Of a DNA stretch of 64,000 nt, positions 39,881 through 49,994 are shown in pieces. The DNA comes from Thermoguttaceae bacterium. Its GTDB lineage: Bacteria; Planctomycetota; Planctomycetia; Pirellulales; Thermoguttaceae. Within the stretch, counting starts at the first letter, position 1. Each line of letters starts with the position of its first letter. The notes beneath the pieces were generated by a model. It saw nothing but the letters and a program-made list of their open reading frames with translations. It ran no database searches and was not told the origin of the DNA. Location of the stretch: positions 45,504-109,503 of the forward strand of contig JANXBW010000017.1 of the NCBI GenBank assembly GCA_025060325.1. Reading direction: 5' to 3'. A program made the position numbers and the translations under genes.

Positions 39881-41239
39881 TTAATCCTTGAGAAGCTGAG
39901 CCAAAGCCTCCTTCATAACGCTCTCTGCTTCCGGGGCCAGGGCGCTTTCGGTCGGTTCGTAGCCACCTTCCGAAAAGGCCACCTCTGTACAGATATACCC
40001 AGTGGCAATATCGCCGTAGGCGGCCACAGCGACGAACTTTCCCGGCCGAAGCGACTGAGCATATAGTTGGTATTCCACGAAGCTTTCCCCCGGTAGGCCT
40101 ACAATCACTCCGTCGTTGATGAATAAGGCACAGAAGTTAAACGGTTGCGATGCCCTGTTGTGGAAAGCCAGATGACACGCAGCTCGAACACGTTGAACCG
40201 GGTTAAGGGCAGGGTTTTTCATGCGAGCTTCCATGTCCACAGGTGAATAACCGGGGTCACTTCGTGCCGGGAGCACCACCGGGAGGCTCTTCCACCGCAA
40301 GGACTTAAGGCTTTCGTAACGAGTTTGCCGACAGGCTTCCGCCATCGCCTTATAGAGCCGCTCGGTCAACGCATCGCGAGCCTCCCGGGAGCCGTCGTTA
40401 TATTTGCCCATAGTGATATTGCCGGCACAACCGGTGAAATAGATTTGAAAGACCGCTTCCTCTTTTTCCAAGCGCTCGCGGGCAAAGCCGGGGACATCGT
40501 ACGAGGCACGGGGATCGCCGTAAAAACTCTGTGGGTGTGTGGCGTAAAAATGGAGCCGTACTAAGGGCTTGCCATCACGGGCCAGTGTGACCGTGCGAAG
40601 TAGTGGGTCGATTAACCCTTCGGGCATGGCCCGAAGGTTAGGGTCTTTGCACGAGCTATAGCGCACAAGCATCTTTCCTTCCGGAGTTTTCACCCGGCGG
40701 TTGGACGCAACTTCGGCCACCGGCACAGCAGCAAACCCCACCTGATCGAAAGGCTCAAGCTGCGCCACGGCTTGCTTGACCGCCTGAGCCAACCGGCCGG
40801 CTGCCTCCTCCAGAAATTTAAAGTCAACATATAGCGGCTCGAAGCCCGCAGCGTTCAGAAGCCGCTGGGCGTCCCCATCTGTATAGGGAGCCGTATGCTG
40901 GTGCACGGTGTGCACGAAGACATGCTCCGGCGGGCAACTAGCGGCGGCAGCAGTTTTGTCAACAAAAAGCCGATAGGAGCTATTGGCTAAGCCGCACCAA
41001 TCGATCGAGCAAAGAACGTAGCGGCTGCCTCCGGCTTCAAGGAGGATCCCCTTGGCCAAAAGAGGTGTCTCTACGACTTTGACCGGCGTAAGCCAAATAA
41101 GCGGATGGCCGTCAACAGGCGGGGTCAAATCAGCCACAAAGGTGGCAAGACGCGCCTCACTAGCCGTCCCAGTTGCACTATCGGTGGGTCCCCAAATTAC
41201 CAAACCCAGGGCCACGAAGATCGCGCGGCTGACTTGCAT
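39881..41239 (-). CDS. Secreted neutral/alkaline ceramidase-like protein
   Basis: Signal peptide, ATFVADLTPPVDGHPL, HVFVHTVHQHTAPYTDGDA, QIYFTGCAGNITMGKYNDGS, VGLPGESFVEYQLYAQSL; ceramidase N-terminal-domain-like pattern. Confidence 0.65.
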   Translation of the reverse strand: MQVSRAIFVALGLVIWGPTDSATGTASEARLATFVADLTPPVDGHPLIWLTPVKVVETPLLAKGILLEAGGSRYVLCSIDWCGLANSSYRLFVDKTAAAASCPPEHVFVHTVHQHTAPYTDGDAQRLLNAAGFEPLYVDFKFLEEAAGRLAQAVKQAVAQLEPFDQVGFAAVPVAEVASNRRVKTPEGKMLVRYSSCKDPNLRAMPEGLIDPLLRTVTLARDGKPLVRLHFYATHPQSFYGDPRASYDVPGFARERLEKEEAVFQIYFTGCAGNITMGKYNDGSREARDALTERLYKAMAEACRQTRYESLKSLRWKSLPVVLPARSDPGYSPVDMEARMKNPALNPVQRVRAACHLAFHNRASQPFNFCALFINDGVIVGLPGESFVEYQLYAQSLRPGKFVAVAAYGDIATGYICTEVAFSEGGYEPTESALAPEAESVMKEALAQLLKD

Positions 41240-41838
41240 CGGATAGCTCTCCCAACTGTCAGTCGCTTTTAACGAAAGCAGGGAAGCCAAAACCTAACCG
41301 GCAGGATACGTTTGAGCACGGCATCGCCAGTTCCAAACCTGGGGCGGGTTTTTATCTGTCGACATTCGGCAGCCCGTTAGGCGGCGGGACCATCCCATGG
41401 CGTTTAGTGTAGAACACTACTTCCGACTTTTCCTGCGGTCAATTGTTCGAGGGCAGAGACCTGAGTCAAGCAAGAAGTCCCAAGTGGAGACTCGCGCAGT
41501 GGCTTTGGCCGTTGGCCGGTCGGAAGATCGGCGATTTCCCCAATGGTCCACCGGCGGGATGGTTTCCAATTGCGACCCGTTGGGTGCAGATTGCCCGCAA
41601 ATTGGGCCGGGACAAGAAGGGCCTGATCGGCCGGAAATCCTCGGGGCCCGAAGCGCTTAGGAAAAAACTTCGGGCTACCTCTTTCGGAGCAAAATTTGGA
41701 GGGCGGACTAAGATAATGGGGACTTAAAATCGTTCTGGGAGTTATTTGGAACCGGGCCGGTTGGGTGGGTCCCTCTTGTCAGTCTGGTGGGCCGGCTGCT
41801 GCGGGATCCTAATCAACAGGCGGCAGGCTCCTAGGAAC

Positions 41839-42708
41839 TTAGGCTTTCGGTCCTTTTCCCACAAGTCGACCAAGACCTTCTCGCACAGCAAGCGCAGCGA
41901 GGTATGTGCCTACCGCAGCAATGACGATGGCCGACTCCGCGCTAATGACGGTGCCGTAAACAAGCATCCGCGGCAGTGTGGTTAGCACCGCCGCCACCAG
42001 GGTACTAACTAGGATGACCGCTGCGATAGAGTTTACGAAGATTGCTGCCGTTGCCGCCGGAAGGGTCAATAGCGTAATCACCATGACTAGTCCCACGACT
42101 TGAGCAAGGACGATGACGGCAATGGCGGCTAGCACAAGTAGGACGCCGTTGACTACTGCCGCCGAGACACCCTGGAGCTCTGCCTGTTCTCGATCAAGGC
42201 AAAAGGCTAAGAACTGTTTATGAAAAAGCGCCGTCGCAGCAGCCAGAAGAGCATCCAAAAGGACTAGTGTTTTCACCTGCCGCCAGCTCACATAGCTTAT
42301 GTTGCCAAAAAGAAAGGCCATGAGCTGGGACTGATAGCCGGGGGTCATTTTTGCAAGGAGGACTCCAAGGGACATTCCCAAAGCCCACATGGCCGCAAGG
42401 AGCGTTTCCGGCATGCTCCCCCAACGCGTCTCGGCAACGGCAATAAAAATTGCGGCCGCAACGGCTACTATAAGTCCGCCCGTCAGCGGATCAATCCAAC
42501 GGGAGGCTGTCGGGGCATAGGCGGCCAGGAAAATGGCTAGTCCCACTCCGCCCACGGCTGCATGGGCAATTGCCCCAGACAGAAGCACCATTCTTCGCCC
42601 AACCACATAGGGACCAATAAGTCCACAAGCAAGAGCGCTTAAAAGCCCGGCCAGTAACCCCGTCAGTAAAAAGGGATTATCCGGCAAATCGCGTAGGAAA
42701 CCGATCAT
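41839..42708 (-). CDS. znuB: Metal ABC transporter permease (ZnuB/MntB family)
   Basis: ABC-3 family: LLAGLLSALACGLIGPYVVGRRMVLLSGAIAHAAVGGVGLA; adjacent to ATPase and metal-binding protein. Confidence 0.88.
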   Translation of the reverse strand: MIGFLRDLPDNPFLLTGLLAGLLSALACGLIGPYVVGRRMVLLSGAIAHAAVGGVGLAIFLAAYAPTASRWIDPLTGGLIVAVAAAIFIAVAETRWGSMPETLLAAMWALGMSLGVLLAKMTPGYQSQLMAFLFGNISYVSWRQVKTLVLLDALLAAATALFHKQFLAFCLDREQAELQGVSAAVVNGVLLVLAAIAVIVLAQVVGLVMVITLLTLPAATAAIFVNSIAAVILVSTLVAAVLTTLPRMLVYGTVISAESAIVIAAVGTYLAALAVREGLGRLVGKGPKA

Positions 42709-42762
42709 CCTCGAGATTCCGTTTGGGACCAGGAGGAAAAGGCTTCTGCTTGCCTTGACAAT

Positions 42763-43569
42763 TCACAGCGAGCTGGTCTCCCCGGCCAGGCGGCAGCCTT
42801 GGCGACACCCGCTATCAAAGAGAGGACAACCCGGCCGGTGAACTATCGTACACACATCTTGACCGTATATCTCCCGAAGGCGGTCCGAGGATAGTTCGTC
42901 GACGCGATGCACAGTCAGCCGGCGGTTTAAGCATGCCACCCGCTTCATGTGCGTGGTGACAAATGCAATGTCGTGACTGGCGAGCACAATCGGAATATGC
43001 CGGCTCAGTTCGTGGAGGAGGTCGGTAAGGGTTTGCTCGGACGGCAGATCGATGTTGGCCGTAGGCTCATCCAGTAAAAGAAGTTGCGACTCGGCGGCCA
43101 GGGCGCGAGCGATTAACGCCCGTTGACGTTGTCCTCCGGAGAGGCTTTGCCATGGTCGGCCGGCAAGATGCTTGAGGCCTACACGCTCTAAGGCATTCTC
43201 GGCCGCCAGACGGTCCGCGCGGCCGTAGCACACGCCCCACCGGGACCGGTGCAATCGCCCCGTGAGAACAACATCCAGAACGGTGGCCGGGATCGCTACG
43301 TCCACACGAGCATGCTGCGGCACATAACCGATGCGATGGCGGACCTGAGCCGGGCTAGTTCCGAAGACGCGAATCGTCCCCCGCTGCGGCCGAATCAGCC
43401 CCAGGATAAGCCGAAGCAATGTGGTCTTTCCACCGCCATTTGGCCCCACAAGTCCCAGGAAATCGTCAGCGAAAACGGTTAGAGAAATGTCTTCCAATAC
43501 GGGCTGACTTGCTGGGGGAAATGTGTACCAGAACCAGACATGTTCAATTTCCACGACAGGGTTCATCAA
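42763..43569 (-). CDS. znuC: Metal ABC transporter ATP-binding protein
   Basis: GLVGPNGGGKTTLLRLILGLIRPQRGTIRVFG, SLSGGQRQRALIARALAAESQLLLLDEPTANID. Confidence 0.93.
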   Translation of the reverse strand: MMNPVVEIEHVWFWYTFPPASQPVLEDISLTVFADDFLGLVGPNGGGKTTLLRLILGLIRPQRGTIRVFGTSPAQVRHRIGYVPQHARVDVAIPATVLDVVLTGRLHRSRWGVCYGRADRLAAENALERVGLKHLAGRPWQSLSGGQRQRALIARALAAESQLLLLDEPTANIDLPSEQTLTDLLHELSRHIPIVLASHDIAFVTTHMKRVACLNRRLTVHRVDELSSDRLREIYGQDVCTIVHRPGCPLFDSGCRQGCRLAGETSSL

Positions 43570-43704
43570 CTCTTACTCCAGGCAAAAATGCCCGTTCTGG
43601 CTCCGCCTTGAAACCATTGACCTGGGGAGAGCCGAATTATTGTAAATGAAGACCTCTTCACGCATAGGAGCCCGTCACCTGATGCGTCGGCAAGCGGCCT
43701 TCGG

Positions 43705-44814
43705 TTAAAACGCATACGCCAGAGCAAAATCGGAAAACTCACGCAGGGTTTGCTCAATGTTTTCGCCGATGGGACTAATGACAATAGTTTTTAGTCCTAT
43801 TGTTTCAGCAAAAGCCCGAGCGGGATGGCCCGGGTCGGCCGATTCGATGACAATCGCTTTGGCACCGGCTTCACGAAGTTCTTTTCGTAGCCGGGTGAGC
43901 TCCGCATCGCTCGGGAGTTTACCTTCTTTCTCGACAGCCACCTGGGCCAGGCCATATCGGCTGAGGAAGTAATGCCATCCTGGATGGAAGACCAAAACCC
44001 GCCGGCCTTTAACCCCGGCCAGTTTGCTAGCAAGCTCCGCGTCAAGCCTCTTGAGGCGATCTTCCAGCTTGCGAGAGTTTTCCGTGTACAGGGAAGCATG
44101 CTGGGGATCTATCCGACAAAGTTCGTGCGCAATAGTGGCCACTTGGGCGACAAGCAGATTGGGCTCAAGCCAAATGTGCGGATCAGCCTCATGGGAGTGA
44201 TTGTGGTTGTGTCCATGTAGATGAGGGTCGCCGTCGGTCTTGGCACCATGATGTTCCTCGTGAACTTCTGCCGCGGAGCCATTAGCTTTTTCTTGTGGGT
44301 GGCTGCTATGGGCCACTTCGTCAACGACCAGCGAATTCTCTTTAGCCGCCTGAGACGTGGCCCCATGTTGTGAAAGTAAGCCCGTTGATAAAACGCTCTC
44401 CCGAAGATCAACCACGCGGATGCTTGGATGGGTTAGCAGGCTTTGAAACCACGGACTCTGCTCGAAGGGTAAACCGACACGGAAGAGAAGGTGGCAGGAA
44501 AGGACGCGGGAGACCTCGGCGTCGGTGGGCTGGTAGGCTTCCGAGCAAATCGCTCCTTCGCCAAGCGTGACTATATCCACACGCTCGCCTGCTATCTGGT
44601 GCAAGAGCCAGCGGTAAGGCGTCGCCACTACAGCGACACGCAGCTTGTTGCCCGGTCTCCCAGGCGTAGGAACTCCACTTTCCATTTGCGAGCACCCAAC
44701 GGTGCACGCGAAGATAAGTAATGGGAGAGCGATCAAAAAGGCAGCAGCTATCCGGTCCCCAAGTGTGGCGTGCTGATTGATGGCTGACTTATGCCCGCTT
44801 TTGTGGTCCTTCAT
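43705..44814 (-). CDS. znuA: Zinc ABC transporter substrate-binding protein with His-rich loop
   Basis: TroA/ZnuA fold with HEEHHGAKTDGDPHLHGHNHNHSHEADPHIWLEPNLL and GRRVLVFHPGWHYFLSRYGL; lipoprotein-like N-terminus. Confidence 0.92.
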   Translation of the reverse strand: MKDHKSGHKSAINQHATLGDRIAAAFLIALPLLIFACTVGCSQMESGVPTPGRPGNKLRVAVVATPYRWLLHQIAGERVDIVTLGEGAICSEAYQPTDAEVSRVLSCHLLFRVGLPFEQSPWFQSLLTHPSIRVVDLRESVLSTGLLSQHGATSQAAKENSLVVDEVAHSSHPQEKANGSAAEVHEEHHGAKTDGDPHLHGHNHNHSHEADPHIWLEPNLLVAQVATIAHELCRIDPQHASLYTENSRKLEDRLKRLDAELASKLAGVKGRRVLVFHPGWHYFLSRYGLAQVAVEKEGKLPSDAELTRLRKELREAGAKAIVIESADPGHPARAFAETIGLKTIVISPIGENIEQTLREFSDFALAYAF

Positions 44815-44899
44815 TGATGCCCCTCCTTACCCGGCAGGTTCAACCCATTGGGGAAGTGGTGAACGGGTGGTAGTATTTTTGGTTTTTTTTCGAAAGAAA

Positions 44900-44923
44900 G
44901 TGATAATGGATTATCGTTATCAC
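44900..44923. promoter_or_regulatory. Putative Fur/Zur operator, nested palindrome GTGATAATGGATTATCGTTATCAC
   Basis: Outer dyad GTGATAA-N10-TTATCAC and inner dyad GATAAT-GG-ATTATC, between divergent znuA and the Fur-family gene. Confidence 0.75.
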
Positions 44924-45173
44924 GGAAAATTTTACAGATACTTAACCAGGCCGGCAAGTGTGCGGCAAACATGGTGAGAGGGCGTCATGAGCTTCGCGAA
45001 CCAGACCCGGGTCGGCCGCCAATTGGCTGGCCCGCGCGCACAAAGGACAGGCGTCTGAGGACTAAATAATCGGTCCGCACATAATTAAGGGGACTGTTGA
45101 CTAAATGTCGACAAATCCCAGGCCTTTCGATACCATGTCATTTTGCAAGTCTGGGAAAGCACAGGAGTCAGCC

Positions 45174-45593
45174 ATGCATACCAGGAAGAGCGTTCGGATA
45201 GGACGGGACACTCGGCAACGTCGGGCTATTCTGGAGGTTCTTCGGAAGGCCAATGGGCCGCTTACTCCCAGCGAAATCTGTCGTTGGGCGCGCAGACGTG
45301 TCCCTTCCCTGGGAATAGCGACGGTCTACCGGCATTTGCGCGTGTTGACAGCGGCTGGGCTTTTGCGGCGGGTGGAGCTGCCTGGCGGCAGCGCTCGCTT
45401 TGAATGGGGCGATATTCCCCATCATCACCATTTTCTCTGTCGAAGATGTACTCGTGCTTTTTGCACCAGCTCTTGTCGGCGGAGGCTCATCGAGGCGGTT
45501 CCCCGGGGATTTAAAGTGGAAAGCCACGAGGTGACTTTAATTGGCATCTGCCGGCAGTGCTTCCACCGACGAAAACAGCCGCGGCCCGGGTGA
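45174..45593 (+). CDS. zur: Fur family transcriptional regulator (probable Zur)
   Basis: RQRRAILEVLRKANGPLTPSEICRWARRRVPSLGIATVYRHLRVLTAAGLLRRVELPGGSARFEW...HHHHFLCRRC; divergent from znuABC. Confidence 0.88.
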   Translation: MHTRKSVRIGRDTRQRRAILEVLRKANGPLTPSEICRWARRRVPSLGIATVYRHLRVLTAAGLLRRVELPGGSARFEWGDIPHHHHFLCRRCTRAFCTSSCRRRLIEAVPRGFKVESHEVTLIGICRQCFHRRKQPRPG

Positions 45594-46393
45594 TTGGCGG
45601 TGTAGCCGTGGTCCTTGTTCAGAAAGATTTATGCCAGCTATCCCCTAGTTTTTTTCTGCTAATGCAAATGCCTGAACTCCGGCAGAAGCAAGGACGCCTC
45701 CTGGGCTGGCCTTGTCGGTGGATGGACCACAGCCATTCAAGTTAAGCCAGAAATGTCAGAAAAGTCGCCAGTTGGGCTTAGTTCCTCATCCGGAAAATTC
45801 ACCCCGTTTTGGGCGCCCACCATTTCGCAACATAAATTTGTGTCAGAATCGGGCTAAGTTTCGATCGCTATGCCCCCCAAGCCTCCCTGATGTGGCACCT
45901 GTGTGGCGGGGCAAATCCCCCTTCCGGGTGGCAATGCCCATCTTAAAGGACGACCGGACTAGGGATTCCCAGGAAAAACCCCGCTTTGGAAGCTGGTGAG
46001 ACTGACCGGCGCCTGTGTGACCCTCACCGTGTGGGGAAAGAGGGACAGAATCGGAGAATTGCCCGGGGCCGGATGAGTCTCAGGCGGCTTCCAGTTCCGG
46101 TGGCTGGGACGTTAGGCATTGACCACGTCCCGGGAAGGGTTCGGCTGACGCCGAGGACAATGCGGCTAAGTGTTATCGCCTGACGGAAGGGCAGCACCGC
46201 CGTTTGCCCGGCGGGAATTGGCTTCGGAACTCGCCCGCAGCCCGGCCTGGTTGGCGGGCCGTATGGAGGCAGGCCGTGCGGAGTTGTCGTCTCTTCGATA
46301 ACCCGCTCGCCTGCTTTGAGGGCAAGTGGGCAAAATCGGCGGGACGCACACGTCCACCAGCGTAAGTGTTTTTGGCCACGGAGGTGCACGGCG

Positions 46394-48991
46394 ATGGAAA
46401 AGATCTCAATCGTGGCCGCAAGGGTCCTAGGGAGGCTGAGAGGGCTGGTAAACGAAGTGAGTGCTCAGTTTCGTTCCCTTTCCTGTTGTCAAAAGATTTG
46501 TGTAAGCTTGGCTCTTCTGGCGTTGATTGTCCTTGGCGGGCTCCTGGTAAGTCTTTCGTGGACCCTTGCTGCGGCATTTGCCGCGCTGGCGATGGGGGTG
46601 GCACTAGGAATTCTCATCGGCCGACGCTCCCCTGGGCCAAAAGAGAGCCAGCTAGTTCGGGAACTGGCCAATGCCAGACAGGAACTTGATCAACTGCGGA
46701 TTGTCCTCCGGGAGAAGCTTGATCGGATCACCAATCTGGAAAACGAGTTACGCCGGATTCAGCTTCGACTGGAAACGTTGCTTGCGACTATTCCTGACAT
46801 TGTTGTCGAAGTGGACCGGAATTTTGTTTTCACCGCGGCCAATCCGGCGGCCCTGCGATTTTATGGCAACGACCTTTTAGGGCGAGAGGCTAGGGAATTT
46901 CTTTACTATCCGCAGCCGGTGTATGACCGTTCCCTGCCTCTTCTTTCTGGGGAAGCGGAAGCGCTTTATCTGGAAGATTGGCTTCGGCGTCGCGACGGTG
47001 CTTGCCGGCTCGTCGCATGGCACGCTCGGGCCTTGCGCTCGCCTGATGGGGAAATTGTGGGCATTCTGGGTGTTGGCCGCGATATTACTGACCTTCGCGA
47101 GTTAGAGGAGGAAAACAAAAGCAAATCCGACTTGTTTACTGCGGTGGCCTCGGCTGCCCAGGACGGCGTGGTGCTCATTGATCAGCAGGGGCAGGTGACA
47201 TTCTGGAACCAGTCGGCAACTCGGATCTTCGGTTACTCCGCCGAGGAGATGTTGGGCAAAGACGTCCATCGCGTTCTTTGTCCGCCTGAGCTTCTGCCTG
47301 TGTACGAAAAAAATTACATTGTCTTTGCTCGCACTGGTCAAGGTCCGGTCGTCGGGCGGACTTTACGGCTAGAAGCGATACGCAAGGATAAAACCCGGGT
47401 GCCCATCGAGCTTTCTGTCGGGGCTTACCGCTTGCATGGCCGCTGGTGTGCCGTCGCGGTCATTCGCGACATCACAAAACAGCAAGCTTTGGAGAGCAAT
47501 TTGCGGGACAGCGAGGCCCGTTACCGCTTCTTGGCGGAAAATATCGACGACGTCATCTGGGCAACCGATAGCCAGTGGCGAATCACTTATGTCAACGAAG
47601 CCGTGCGGAGCTATCTAGGTTTTGAGCCCGAAAAGTTGTTGGGGCAAGATCTGACGGCCCTTTTCCCGCCCGAAGCATCGGAATTCATTAAGGAGTTCAC
47701 CCGTGCGGAGCAGCGCAATGGGGAGTCTTCCCGGCCGGTGGCGACGACCATTGTGGACCATCAGACGGCGTGGCAATTCCGCCGGTCGGGGCAGGTGCGG
47801 ATAAAGCCGCTCCAGGATGAAGCCGGCCAATTTTGTGGACTTTTAGGTGTTAGCCGGATCATCTTGCCGACCGAGGGCGCGTTGCGGCCAGCCGAGGAGG
47901 AAAGCCCGGTTGCGGAGTTTTTCGATGCGCTTTTGACTCTGGCCAGAAAAGGCGCAAGGGTTGACGCGATTTTGGCGCAAACGGAAATGTTCCTGAAATC
48001 AGCCCGACTTCTTGCGCCCAACGGAGCTGTCGGCCTATGTCGGCCCCGCTCCACGCCGGCCTTGCCGTTTGCATCAGCAGTTGCTGATTCGCATTCGGAC
48101 CAGGCTAGTGAACCTCAGCAGCCGGGTCAATCACGGGGCCTGCCGGAGAGTTTAGACAACTCGGCGGTTGCCCATAAGATCGGTGCAGAAGCGGTCAGTT
48201 GCTGTGCCGGGGTTGGATCGCCAGGAGTTGGGCGTTCTGATTGCGCGGGGTGGGACGCGGTTTGCCACTCACAGCAGGCTCCGTCTTACCTCGTCAACTT
48301 GTCGAGCGGGGAGTTTGAAGGCCAGTTTCCGTTCCAGAATGTGAACGCGGAGAAGCTAGCTGATTCCAATCTGCTTGTGCCGATTTTTGCCTCCAGCGGC
48401 GAGGTTTTGGGCGTACTTTGTTGCCAGGGGGTGATTTCCGGCCCGGAAGTCCGCCGAATAGTCACCACCCGAGTTGTGCCAATTCTTTCGCTCGTGTTGG
48501 CCCGGGAAGAAGACGTCCGGCAGACCCAGGCGTTGCGGGAAAGCCTTGCCCGAAAGAGCCGCTATCTCCGCGCATTTCTCGACTTAGGCAGTTGGTGCAG
48601 TGCCATCAAATGGGACGAAATTGTCGACGAGCAGGATTTGCTCAACAAGATCGTTGGCGTATTCTCCCAGTGCGTGCCCGGTGACTACCTTAATGGCGTC
48701 CGCGTCGTGCTTTTTGGGAAAGAGGCAAGTAGCGTTCAATTCTGCGATTCTCTTTTCAAACTAGCAGCTCCGATTTATTGGAACGGTCAGCTCGTGGGGG
48801 CCATCGAAGTTTCGCTGCCAGCAGCAAGGGCCGAGAATCTTGATCCCTATCGGTGGCAGGAAGAACAACTCTACCTGACGCATCTTGTCAACTTATTAAG
48901 CCAAATCCTGGGCCATCACTTATCCCGATTTGCCATGTCCACAACTGGCTATTGGGCGGCCCACGCCTATGCCACCACAAGCGGCAACTAA
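46394..48991 (+). CDS. Membrane-anchored multi-PAS/GAF sensor protein without recognisable output domain
   Basis: TM segment, coiled coil, three PAS units (LLATIPDIVVEVDRNFVFTAANPAALRFYG; AAQDGVVLIDQQGQVTFWNQSATRIFGYSAEEMLG; LAENIDDVIWATDSQWRITYVNEAVRSYLGFEPEKLLG), GAF-like C-terminus. Confidence 0.85.
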   Translation: MEKISIVAARVLGRLRGLVNEVSAQFRSLSCCQKICVSLALLALIVLGGLLVSLSWTLAAAFAALAMGVALGILIGRRSPGPKESQLVRELANARQELDQLRIVLREKLDRITNLENELRRIQLRLETLLATIPDIVVEVDRNFVFTAANPAALRFYGNDLLGREAREFLYYPQPVYDRSLPLLSGEAEALYLEDWLRRRDGACRLVAWHARALRSPDGEIVGILGVGRDITDLRELEEENKSKSDLFTAVASAAQDGVVLIDQQGQVTFWNQSATRIFGYSAEEMLGKDVHRVLCPPELLPVYEKNYIVFARTGQGPVVGRTLRLEAIRKDKTRVPIELSVGAYRLHGRWCAVAVIRDITKQQALESNLRDSEARYRFLAENIDDVIWATDSQWRITYVNEAVRSYLGFEPEKLLGQDLTALFPPEASEFIKEFTRAEQRNGESSRPVATTIVDHQTAWQFRRSGQVRIKPLQDEAGQFCGLLGVSRIILPTEGALRPAEEESPVAEFFDALLTLARKGARVDAILAQTEMFLKSARLLAPNGAVGLCRPRSTPALPFASAVADSHSDQASEPQQPGQSRGLPESLDNSAVAHKIGAEAVSCCAGVGSPGVGRSDCAGWDAVCHSQQAPSYLVNLSSGEFEGQFPFQNVNAEKLADSNLLVPIFASSGEVLGVLCCQGVISGPEVRRIVTTRVVPILSLVLAREEDVRQTQALRESLARKSRYLRAFLDLGSWCSAIKWDEIVDEQDLLNKIVGVFSQCVPGDYLNGVRVVLFGKEASSVQFCDSLFKLAAPIYWNGQLVGAIEVSLPAARAENLDPYRWQEEQLYLTHLVNLLSQILGHHLSRFAMSTTGYWAAHAYATTSGN

Positions 48992-49994
48992 TGAAATGGA
49001 TGTTAGGACCTAAAGGCTCGGCCTGCAGATGAAGTCAAAGTGCTTCGCCTTTGTTTACCCCTTCGCACCCACCTGGCCCGGCTAGCGGTTAATGGGAGGG
49101 GACAAAGGGCTTTTTGTTCTTGTGCTGGTTGGAGATTGCTCATGGCAAGCACACGGACTTGCTGATCTGTAGACACCTTCGAGTGGGCTCCCGGTTAGAG
49201 GCCAAAAAGCTTAAAGCAAACTGGGCACTTGGTCTTAAGGCCGGAGGAGGGATAAACACTTGCCCCAATCAAAGTTAATTTGCTGCCGTAGAGTTTGCGT
49301 CTGAGAAGAGTTGTTCCTCATTGCCTCTCCTTGGGTTGGCAAGTCTCGATGCAACTCGGATGACCTGCTCCTCCGCCTGTAGCGTAATTCCTCGCAGCTC
49401 GGGAGATAGTCGAGCATTATCCCGTCCTTAACTGTCTTCCTGGGGTTTGTGCGGGTGAAGCGGGGAAGTCGAAGTGTCCGTCTCGGGAGCGCGCGATCGA
49501 AGATCTCACGGTTCGCTAGGTAACCCGGGACTAAATAGCGGTCAGGCTTTGCCGACTGGTAAAGGGCCCGAGGGGCGGCTCGGAAGAGCAAAGGGTTAAA
49601 TTGGCTCACTTGTCTCTCGATAAGGTGGGTACAGCCTCCTGCGCACACCGAGGCGACTGCCGAACACCTTGGGCGGAGCCTACCCGCCGGAGGCTTCAAG
49701 GTGGGTAGCAGAGCGGCAACTTGCCCGTTTAAGGGCATATCAATAGAGCTCACGTCGCGAATTTTGCCAAATTTTGGACACGATTGTAACACTGAGTGTA
49801 TAATGCGGCCGGGTGGCCCCGCCAACGATCTTTTATAGGGAAGCGTGTTTTCCAAGTTCTGTTACTAGTGGCTAATTTTGTCCGCGTTTAGCCGAGGCAA
49901 GCTCCGAGGCCTACTGAGTTGGCGGGAACTGGGGTAACGGAGAACCGTAGTGGGCGAGTCGAGCGTTGGTCTTTTAAGGTGAGGAGGATCGACT

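Noticed and set aside
43704-45593. Idea that the znu locus is a manganese or iron system
   Set aside because: His-rich loop in the binding protein favours zinc, although metal specificity cannot be proven from sequence alone.
49235-49855. 206-aa minus-strand ORF in the gap before the DUF1559 gene
   Set aside because: Arg/Pro/Ser-rich composition, no recognisable motifs or plausible RBS; could be an ORFan but not supportable.
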